15,752 bases of DNA, from the NCBI GenBank assembly GCA_016763715.1, contig JAESTG010000381.1:1-15752 (forward strand), written 5' to 3'. The position numbers and the translations under genes were made by a program. The notes below the pieces were generated by a model that worked only from the letters and a program-made list of their open reading frames with translations, was not told where the DNA came from and ran no database searches. This document shows positions 7,693 through 13,469 of the stretch, in pieces (the first letter of the stretch is position 1; each line of letters starts with the position of its first letter). The DNA is from Flavobacteriaceae bacterium (GTDB taxonomy: Bacteria > Bacteroidota > Bacteroidia > Flavobacteriales > Flavobacteriaceae).

Positions 7693-8949
7693 TCATTCCT
7701 GTACGACAAGCTGTACTGTCTCACTACTTTCTTGCCTTAAAAGCACTGTTTTATTCTTGATAAGCGCCTTAATTTCATTAGGTTGTGAGTGACGAATGGT
7801 ATAAAGTGTTACATTTTCATAAAAACTAACTTTAAACGTAGAACGTAATTTATTCAATAACGGCTCCAAATTATCGTATTTATTATCTAAGCATACCGAA
7901 AAGCTAATGGCCGAGTTTTGAATGAGTTCGACTTTCATTTTATAGTGATGCATCAAGTTAAAAACGTCTCTAAAATTATCTTCCATCATAAAACTAAAGT
8001 CTAAAGATGAAAGTGATATTAATACCTGATTTTTCTTCAGAATAAAACATGAAGTCATGGGATCTAACGTGACCCCTTTACCAACACAAGTCCCATCTTG
8101 AGTAGGGTTCACAAACGACTTTACAAACAATGGAATCTCTTTTCGTTGTAGAGGTTGAAGTGTTTTAGGGTGAATTACCGAAGCTCCATAAAACGCTAAT
8201 TCAATAGCTTCTCGATACGAAATGTGGTTAAGCAATTGGGTATTGCTAAAATGTCTTGGATCGGCATTCAGCACACCTGGAACATCTTTCCAAATGGTCA
8301 CACTATCTGCATTCAGGCAGTATGCAAAGATAGCAGCAGTATAATCGCTCCCTTCACGACCCAGTGTTGTCGTAAAGTTATTAGACCTTTCTGCCCCTAA
8401 AAACCCTTGAGTAATACTTAGACCTTTTGGGGTCACTTTTTCCAAAATGTGTTTTTGAGTAGTCTCCCAGTCTACTCGTGCATCACGATAATAATCGTTT
8501 GTAGCAATACACAAACGTACATCTAACCACTTATTTCTTATGTTTTCTGAATTGAGATATTCTGAAATAATAGCAGTGGACACCAACTCACCATAACCCA
8601 CTACCTGATCATAAACAAAGGCATGATTAGTAGATTTATTAGTCTCCAAAAAGTGAGTCAATTCATTAAAAAAGTCAGCGATTTTTCTAAAAATAGGATG
8701 CGACTGATTAGGAAAGAGATTCTTCATAATCTCCTGATGAAATTGAATTACCTTGGTCTGTGCCGCTTTGTAAGATGTTCGGTCATTAAAATATTCATGG
8801 ACTACCTTTTCCAACGCGTTCGTCATCTTTCCCATGGCCGAAACTATAATCACCAAATCCTTTTCTCTAGTGGTCATAAGCACAGAAACTAAATTTTTAA
8901 CTCCTTCGGCATCCTTCACCGACGCACCACCAAATTTGAATACTTTCAT
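7693..8949 (-). CDS. lysC: Aspartokinase (aspartate kinase)
   Basis: This 418-residue monofunctional aspartokinase catalyses ATP-dependent phosphorylation of L-aspartate, the first step towards lysine/diaminopimelate, threonine and methionine. The amino-acid-kinase domain starts with KFGGASV (5-11). It contains GYGELVST (118-125), the substrate/ATP segment TLGREGSDYTAA (195-206), and WKDVPGVLNADPR followed by SYREAIELAFYGASVIHPKTL. Residues from about 305 hold two short, weakly conserved ACT-like regions; the QNSAISFSVCLD strand is recognisable. No homoserine dehydrogenase domain is fused. It lies 24 nt after the GNAT gene and 48 nt before the acyltransferase gene on the same strand. Feedback sensitivity cannot be read from the sequence. 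Confidence 0.93.
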   Translation of the reverse strand: MKVFKFGGASVKDAEGVKNLVSVLMTTREKDLVIIVSAMGKMTNALEKVVHEYFNDRTSYKAAQTKVIQFHQEIMKNLFPNQSHPIFRKIADFFNELTHFLETNKSTNHAFVYDQVVGYGELVSTAIISEYLNSENIRNKWLDVRLCIATNDYYRDARVDWETTQKHILEKVTPKGLSITQGFLGAERSNNFTTTLGREGSDYTAAIFAYCLNADSVTIWKDVPGVLNADPRHFSNTQLLNHISYREAIELAFYGASVIHPKTLQPLQRKEIPLFVKSFVNPTQDGTCVGKGVTLDPMTSCFILKKNQVLISLSSLDFSFMMEDNFRDVFNLMHHYKMKVELIQNSAISFSVCLDNKYDNLEPLLNKLRSTFKVSFYENVTLYTIRHSQPNEIKALIKNKTVLLRQESSETVQLVVQE

Positions 8950-8973
8950 TATATCAACCTTATTTAAGTTGTA

Positions 8974-9459
8974 TTATTCTTTACTTTTTTCAACTATTGC
9001 GTTTACCCCTTCTTCGGGCATTTCTACCAAATACCAATCTTTGTGCATGACAGCTCCACTGCGCTCATAAAACTTGATTGCTCTTTCATTCCAGTTTAAA
9101 ACAACCCATTCCACTCGTCTAACTCCATGCTTTTTACTGTATTTCATCACTTCAGCATATAACAGGTCTCCGATTCCTTTCCCTCTAAGTGATTCTTTAA
9201 CTATAAGGTCTTCCAAATGCACCGTACGGCCTGTCCAAGTAGAAAATCTAAAATAAATCAAAGCCATCCCAACAACCTCTCCAGACACTTCTGCCACGAA
9301 ACAAGTAAACTGTGGATCTTGACCAAACCCTTCTTCAATAAGTTCTTCCACAGAAACCTTTACAGCATTTGGTTCTTTCTCAAATACAGCCAACTCAATG
9401 ATTAGCTCCAAAACTTGAGGCATATCGGCTGCAGTTGCTTTTCTTATAATAAGATCCAT
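8974..9459 (-). CDS. GNAT acetyltransferase, SAT1/diamine-acetyltransferase-like
   Basis: This 161-residue single-domain GNAT protein is acetyl-CoA dependent. The coenzyme A binding motif A is LEDLIVKESLRGKGIG (82-97), with R/GxGIG at 92-97. The C-terminal motif B region is WVVLNWNERAIKFYERSGA (118-136). The wider pattern (ELAVFEKEP near the N-terminus, GFG-P-FTCFVAE, GMALIYFRFSTWTG, LNWN-AI-FY) resembles the SAT1/SAT2 group, whose members acetylate polyamines or thialysine; the exact amine acceptor is unknown. It is the first gene of the minus-strand run and faces fbp across an 85-bp divergent promoter region. Start ATG at 9459 lies just inside a promoter-like box at 9480-9487. Confidence 0.87.
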   Translation of the reverse strand: MDLIIRKATAADMPQVLELIIELAVFEKEPNAVKVSVEELIEEGFGQDPQFTCFVAEVSGEVVGMALIYFRFSTWTGRTVHLEDLIVKESLRGKGIGDLLYAEVMKYSKKHGVRRVEWVVLNWNERAIKFYERSGAVMHKDWYLVEMPEEGVNAIVEKSKE

Positions 9460-9479
9460 AATTGGGTTATTTTCAATAA

Positions 9480-9518
9480 CAAATATCGGTTCAAATTTCT
9501 TAAAAATGACGATATTTG
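9480..9518. promoter_or_regulatory. Divergent promoter region with a 9-bp inverted repeat
   Basis: CAAATATCG (9480-9488) and CGATATTTG (9510-9518) are perfect inverted copies separated by 21 nt, in the 85-bp gap between the GNAT gene (minus) and fbp (plus). Each copy contains GATATTTG, one base off the TAnnTTTG -7 consensus, oriented towards its own gene and ending 20 nt (GNAT) or 26 nt (fbp) before the ATG. The simplest reading is two back-to-back promoters; a dimeric-regulator operator is an alternative. Confidence 0.5.
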
Positions 9519-9544
9519 CTTGAAATTCTAGACAATCAAACGCT

Positions 9545-10552
9545 ATGGCTATCCGAAATCAATCTCTTGGAGAATTTATCATTGAAAATCAGAATGAGTT
9601 TAAATATTCTTCTGGTGAATTATCACGATTAATTAACTCTATTCGACTGGCTGCTAAAGTAGTGAACCATGAAGTAAATAAAGCTGGCTTGGTTGATATT
9701 CTTGGTGCAGCTGGAGATGTTAATATTCAAGGTGAAGATCAGCAAAAACTAGATGTCTATGCCAATGAAGCTTTCATTAAAGGTTTGACCAATCGCGAAA
9801 TTGTATGCGGAATTGCAAGCGAAGAAGAAGACGACTTTATTGTAATTGAAGGTCGTAATGGAAAGAACGACAACAAATATGTGGTACTTATTGATCCATT
9901 AGACGGCTCATCCAATATTGACGTAAACGTATCGGTTGGGACTATTTTTTCAGTATACAGAAGAGTTACCCCTGAAGGCTCTCCAGTAACACTTGAAGAT
10001 TTCTTACAACCTGGCAACAAACAGGTAGCTGCTGGTTATATTATTTATGGCACCTCTACTATGATTGTGTATACCACAGGATATGGCGTAAATGGTTTTA
10101 CGCTAAATCCAGCTATTGGAACATATTATCTTTCGCATCCTAATATGGTATTTCCTGAAACGGGACAAATCTACTCAGTTAACGAAGGGAATTATGTGCA
10201 TTTTCCGCAAGGCGTTAAGGACTACATCAAATACTGTCAAGAAGAAGAAGGTGACCGCCCCTATACTTCTAGATACATTGGATCACTTGTGAGTGATTTT
10301 CATAGAAATATGATTAAGGGTGGTATTTATATCTATCCTAGTACTGCGAAAGATCCAGAAGGAAAACTACGTTTGTTGTATGAGTGCAACCCTATGGCCT
10401 TCATAGCGGAGCAAGCAGGAGCAAAAGCAAGTGATGGTTTTCAACGAATTATGGACATCCAACCTACTCAATTACATCAAAGAATTCCTTTTTTCTGCGG
10501 AAGTAAACAAATGGTAGAAAAAGCAGAAACCTTTATGCAAAAAGAACAATAG
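9545..10552 (+). CDS. fbp: Fructose-1,6-bisphosphatase, class I
   Basis: This 335-residue class I FBPase hydrolyses fructose 1,6-bisphosphate to fructose 6-phosphate and phosphate in gluconeogenesis, in the cytosol, with Mg2+. Diagnostic segments are [18 protein letters not shown] (57-74), ASEEEDDF (91-98, metal-binding acids), the metal/phosphate site IDPLDGSSN (116-124), [18 protein letters not shown] (243-260, fructose phosphate binding) and [17 protein letters not shown] (277-293, with Glu280). The length is normal and nothing is missing. It is divergent from the GNAT-aspartokinase run and is closed by a strong terminator 8 nt after its stop, so it is probably monocistronic. Confidence 0.97.
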   Translation: MAIRNQSLGEFIIENQNEFKYSSGELSRLINSIRLAAKVVNHEVNKAGLVDILGAAGDVNIQGEDQQKLDVYANEAFIKGLTNREIVCGIASEEEDDFIVIEGRNGKNDNKYVVLIDPLDGSSNIDVNVSVGTIFSVYRRVTPEGSPVTLEDFLQPGNKQVAAGYIIYGTSTMIVYTTGYGVNGFTLNPAIGTYYLSHPNMVFPETGQIYSVNEGNYVHFPQGVKDYIKYCQEEEGDRPYTSRYIGSLVSDFHRNMIKGGIYIYPSTAKDPEGKLRLLYECNPMAFIAEQAGAKASDGFQRIMDIQPTQLHQRIPFFCGSKQMVEKAETFMQKEQ

Positions 10553-10559
10553 CCCTTTG

Positions 10560-10585
10560 AATGCCTTGTAATTGAGGCATTTTTT
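10560..10585 (+). terminator. Rho-independent terminator of fbp
   Basis: A 7-bp perfect stem AATGCCT (10560-10566) with AGGCATT (10575-10581) encloses an 8-nt loop and runs into TTTTTT (10580-10585, the first two T shared with the stem). It lies directly after the fbp stop. Confidence 0.85.
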
Positions 10586-10595
10586 CTTACATTTA
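10566..10595 (+). promoter_or_regulatory. Candidate promoter for the GTPase gene cluster, overlapping the fbp terminator
   Basis: TTG (10566-10568) and TACATTTA (10588-10595, TAnnTTTG with one mismatch) are 19 nt apart, the spacing usual between Bacteroidetes -33 and -7 elements. Initiation near 10602 would give a leader of about 18 nt before the ATG at 10620. This is plausible but unproven. Confidence 0.3.
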
Positions 10596-10619
10596 ATAAA
10601 TAATGACAACCTCTGATAC

Positions 10620-10970
10620 ATGGCAAAGAAAAATACTACAACACCTAAATCGGCTCCAATAGATTCAAATTCTAAGATTGAAGCTATAAAAAATCTCATC
10701 TTTGGTGAGAATATTGAGCAATACGATAGTGAGTTTGATACAATCCGAAAGGAGATTAAGGCAAAGAAAGAATTCCTACAAAACTATATTGACGAAGTTC
10801 GCAACGAACTAATGCAATCCATTGATTCCCTTGGCACCGACGTGAACATAAGAATTACCGATTTAGAAGATAGTCTACAAGCCAAAACAGAAGCCCTCGA
10901 TGAAGAAAAGGTAAGCCGAAAAGAGTTGGGGAAATTACTTAAGAACTTAGGAGAAAAAATAAGCTCATAA
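10620..10970 (+). CDS. Small coiled-coil protein, first gene of the GTPase cluster
   Basis: This 116-residue soluble protein has no signal peptide or membrane segment. After a Lys/Thr-rich disordered start (residues 1-18) it has a conserved-looking IKNLIFGENIEQYDSEF segment (24-40). Nearly continuous heptad-like helix runs from about 40 to 113 (KEIKAKKEFLQNYIDEV, then RITDLEDSLQAKTEALDEEK, then RKELGKLLKNLGEKI). I recognise no named family. The FGENI-YD motif followed by coiled coil recalls small proteins that, from memory, sit next to GTPase/longin-type gene clusters in other bacteria, but I cannot verify this. It is 15 nt upstream of the next gene, so very likely co-expressed; a scaffold or adaptor role is an inference from context. 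Confidence 0.78.
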   Translation: MAKKNTTTPKSAPIDSNSKIEAIKNLIFGENIEQYDSEFDTIRKEIKAKKEFLQNYIDEVRNELMQSIDSLGTDVNIRITDLEDSLQAKTEALDEEKVSRKELGKLLKNLGEKISS

Positions 10971-10985
10971 GTCAATTTTTTGGAT

Positions 10986-11819
10986 ATGGCAGATGTACAA
11001 GACGACAAATTACAGTTGCTTCGTGAAATCCTGTTGGTAGACGACAGGGAAATTGCAAGTGCCGTAAACCAACGTCTTGATCTTATTACCGAAACTATTG
11101 AACAACGGGAGAAACTCTCAAAAAAAGTAGACCCCATTATCAAGGAACGACTAGATCAGTTTATTACCGAAATCCCTGATACCTTAGGGCCAACCATTAC
11201 AAAGGCCCTTCAACAACAAATAGAAAATAGTAAAGACCAAGTAGTGGAGGCACTTTACCCAATTATGGGTAAAATGATTAAGCGCTATGTCCAGAATGAG
11301 ATAAAAAAACTCTCAGAAACCATAAACAAAAAGATCAACAACACTTTTTCTATGTCCAGTATAAAACGTAAAATTAAATCTCGTTTTACGGGCGTTAAAG
11401 AAAGTGACTTATTGTTAATCGAAGCAGACCCACCTTTGATTAATGAAATTTTCGTCATTCAAAAAGGTTCTGGAATTTTATTAGGCAATTTGAGTGAAAC
11501 AGAAACCTTGGACAAAGACATGGTCTCTGGGATGCTTACTGCTATTAAGAGTTTTGTAGAGGACGCATTTTCTGGTGGCGCTCAAAACTTAGAAGCCATT
11601 GAATATGAACTCTATACTATTCATATCCAAAATTTCTTTAGTTACTACATTGCTGTAGTAGTTTCAGGAAATTATACACGTTCATTTGAAAGCAAAATAG
11701 AAAACAAATTATTAGGACTATCGCAAAAACTTTCCCCTAAGGTTTCCACCCTCACCCGAGAAGAAATCGATAGGTTTTTGGAAAATTTTTTCGATAAATG
11801 GAAATGGCAAAAAAAATAG
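10986..11819 (+). CDS. Helical protein with putative longin/roadblock-like domain, GTPase partner
   Basis: I start this 277-residue protein at ATG 10986; an in-frame TTG at 10980 is less likely. It is soluble. Residues 1-120 are helical, with EALYPIMGKMIKRYVQNEI at 88-106; SSIKRKIKSRFTGVKESDLLL follows at 124-144. Residues 152-245 look like one alpha/beta domain. A strand, INEIFVIQKGSGILLGNLS, precedes a helix, MVSGMLTAIKSFVEDAFSG (179-197), and strands ending in YYIAVVVSGNYT. This strand-helix-strand pattern (hydrophobic strand, GSGILL turn, D-DMVSGMLTAI helix) resembles longin/roadblock-like domains and the region preceding OmpA domains in some proteobacterial proteins; here no OmpA domain is present. 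The 3' end overlaps the downstream GTPase by 22 nt. Roadblock-fold proteins such as MglB bind Ras-like GTPases, so a regulator of the GTPases is my inference. Confidence 0.7.
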   Translation: MADVQDDKLQLLREILLVDDREIASAVNQRLDLITETIEQREKLSKKVDPIIKERLDQFITEIPDTLGPTITKALQQQIENSKDQVVEALYPIMGKMIKRYVQNEIKKLSETINKKINNTFSMSSIKRKIKSRFTGVKESDLLLIEADPPLINEIFVIQKGSGILLGNLSETETLDKDMVSGMLTAIKSFVEDAFSGGAQNLEAIEYELYTIHIQNFFSYYIAVVVSGNYTRSFESKIENKLLGLSQKLSPKVSTLTREEIDRFLENFFDKWKWQKK

Positions 11820-12289
11820 TGCTCATGGGGCAATTTGGTGTGGGAAAATCATCCATTGCTAGAAGGTATTTGTTAGATGTATTCAAGAAAGACTATTTAC
11901 CAACACTTGGAGTTCAAATTAAAAAGAAAGTAATCGAAATGCCTTCGGGTAACCTCATTTCAATGATTATATGGGATTTGGAAGGCTTCTCATCTGTATC
12001 TAAAACTCGAGCATCCTATTTGCTAGGGTCTAACGGATTTATCTATGTATTTGACTTAACAAGGCCCTTTACTTATTACCATTTAGAGGAGGAAATTGAC
12101 TTTATAAAAAATGAATACCCACAAGTAACACTTAGGGTAATAGGAAACAAAAAAGATTTAGAGAATTCAAATAAGGTTGAACAATTCCTTAAAGGGAAAA
12201 ACATCACCGTGGATAATTTCGTAAGTGCAAAAACGGGAGAAGGTATCCAAGAATTATTTACAGACCTTGCAAACACTTTTGGAACATGA
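11798..12289 (+). CDS. Rab/Ras-like small GTPase A
   Basis: This 163-residue single-domain small GTPase binds and presumably hydrolyses GTP as a switch. Visible motifs: P-loop GQFGVGKS (11-18), switch I Thr36 in PTLGV, G3 WDLEG (59-63), G4 NKKD (117-120), G5 SAK (143-145). GSNGFIYVFDLTRPFTYYHL also follows the Rab/Ras pattern. The residue after the G3 glycine, Gln61 in Ras, is Phe64, and there is no C-terminal Cys for prenylation. The start may be ATG 11798 or 11804; both overlap the end of the preceding gene. The stop overlaps the next start in an ATGA (12286-12289), so translation is probably coupled to its PAS-like partner. It is a close relative of GTPase B at 12983. Confidence 0.92.
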   Translation: MEMAKKIVLMGQFGVGKSSIARRYLLDVFKKDYLPTLGVQIKKKVIEMPSGNLISMIIWDLEGFSSVSKTRASYLLGSNGFIYVFDLTRPFTYYHLEEEIDFIKNEYPQVTLRVIGNKKDLENSNKVEQFLKGKNITVDNFVSAKTGEGIQELFTDLANTFGT

Positions 12290-12888
12290 ATACCCAGAAC
12301 ACATTTTTCTCAAAAAAAATCCAGGAAATCCATGCCAAACCCACTGGTGAGATTATCCATAGTAGCGACACTCTGTTCAAATTGAGCTCGGATGACAATT
12401 TATACCAATTGCACCCATTCTTTGAAAGCTTACAAAATGAATTGAAGAACGGTACTGGCATACAAAGCAGTTTAGCCTTTCCCTGCGTACAATTAGAAGT
12501 ACAAAAGAAAGAGATTGTATGTGATATTACTATTAAAATGGAGCGAGGATTTCTTGCCGTACTATTGTTCGATTATTCAGAGCATTATGAACATTTACAC
12601 GAGGCCGCACAAGAGAAAAAAACAGCTTTGCTTAACGAGCAAAAACATGAATTAACGATAAAATATTTAGAAGAAAAAAAAGCTTATTTAGATTTCATGC
12701 GAGCCCGTATCGATTCCAAATTGATTGTTGAAATGGAGAAAATAGTGGCACGCATTGATCAACTTAAGAAAACCAAAGTCTCTCCCGAACAAGAAGTTTT
12801 GCTACAAGAAATTGCAGAATCGGTAGGCCATTTTCATCCAAAAGCCATCCAAATTAGAGAAGAATTGGACTTCGATTTTAATTCATAA
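12286..12888 (+). CDS. PAS-like effector with degenerate kinase dimerisation region (partner of GTPase A)
   Basis: This 200-residue soluble protein is paralogous to the N-terminal part of the kinase at 13470. Shared blocks are LHPFFESLQ (42-50), FPCVQLEV (65-72) and the block LLFD-Y-S-EHYE...QEK (93-111, 12 of 19 residues identical to the kinase and at the same residue numbers). The first 100 residues look like a PAS-type alpha/beta domain (SSDTLFKLSSDDNL, then strands), followed by a coiled coil. The alignment by eye can be continued without gaps to about residue 182 (shared I157, D158, L160, T163, K164, Q169, I176, H182). Ser144 then falls opposite the kinase phospho-acceptor His144, and the protein ends before any ATPase domain. 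I infer a catalytically dead, possibly heterodimerising paralogue. The start overlaps the GTPase A stop (ATGA). Confidence 0.75.
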   Translation: MNTQNTFFSKKIQEIHAKPTGEIIHSSDTLFKLSSDDNLYQLHPFFESLQNELKNGTGIQSSLAFPCVQLEVQKKEIVCDITIKMERGFLAVLLFDYSEHYEHLHEAAQEKKTALLNEQKHELTIKYLEEKKAYLDFMRARIDSKLIVEMEKIVARIDQLKKTKVSPEQEVLLQEIAESVGHFHPKAIQIREELDFDFNS

Positions 12889-12905
12889 CGACTATGGTTT
12901 TCGAT

Positions 12906-12927
12906 ATACGGTTATTATTAACTGTAT
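12906..12927. promoter_or_regulatory. Hairpin / near-palindrome between the two GTPase-effector pairs
   Basis: ATACGGTTA (12906-12914) and TAACTGTAT (12919-12927) pair over 9 bp with one G-T wobble around a TTAT loop. It is not followed by a T-run, so it is not a canonical terminator. It lies in the 94-bp gap between the first effector and GTPase B, and could be an operator, an RNA processing site or chance. Confidence 0.35.
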
Positions 12928-12982
12928 TTGACCGTCTGCTGCCATCTATATTGAATATATTTACCCTTTAAAAACAAACCTA

Positions 12983-13468
12983 ATGTTTCGTCCTAAAAAA
13001 ATTGTCCTCCTTGGCCATTTTGGCGTTGGAAAAACCAGTTTGCTTCGTCGTTTCGTAGATGAAGCCTTCAGTGAAGATTATCTGGTAACTGTGGGAGTAC
13101 ATGTTAAGAAAAAGGAAGTCTTAATTAATGACCAGCCCATGACCCTTATTATTTGGGATATCGAAGGAAACACATCCATTAAAAAGGCTAGAGAGTCTTA
13201 TTTAATAGGCACCCACGGCTTTGTATATGTATTTGACATCACTCGCCCAGAGACCTACGAAAATTTAAACGACGAGCTCGCCTATCTTCGAAAGCATTTT
13301 GAGGAAGTTCCTGTTTGTCTAGTTGGAAATAAAGCAGATTTATTTACTAGTGAATTCACAGAGAGTTTCTTTAAAGACACCTCATTTGAAAATTGCTTTT
13401 TCACCAGTGCCAAGTCTGGAAATAATGTAGAAACAATATTCTCGGATATTGGTATAAAAATGCTATAA
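12983..13468 (+). CDS. Rab/Ras-like small GTPase B
   Basis: This 161-residue GTPase is paralogous to GTPase A (24 of 40 residues identical from KKIVL to KKK, counted by eye). Motifs: P-loop GHFGVGKT (11-18), switch I Thr36 in VTVGV, G3 WDIEG (58-62), G4 NKAD (116-119), G5 SAK (142-144). As in its paralogue the Ras Gln61 position is not Gln but Asn63, so intrinsic hydrolysis may be slow or need a partner. It has no lipidation motif and no membrane segment. It follows a 94-nt gap that contains the hairpin at 12906-12927 and may have its own promoter. Its stop is 1 nt before the start of the histidine kinase, so the two are surely co-expressed. Confidence 0.93.
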   Translation: MFRPKKIVLLGHFGVGKTSLLRRFVDEAFSEDYLVTVGVHVKKKEVLINDQPMTLIIWDIEGNTSIKKARESYLIGTHGFVYVFDITRPETYENLNDELAYLRKHFEEVPVCLVGNKADLFTSEFTESFFKDTSFENCFFTSAKSGNNVETIFSDIGIKML

Positions 13469-13469
13469 A

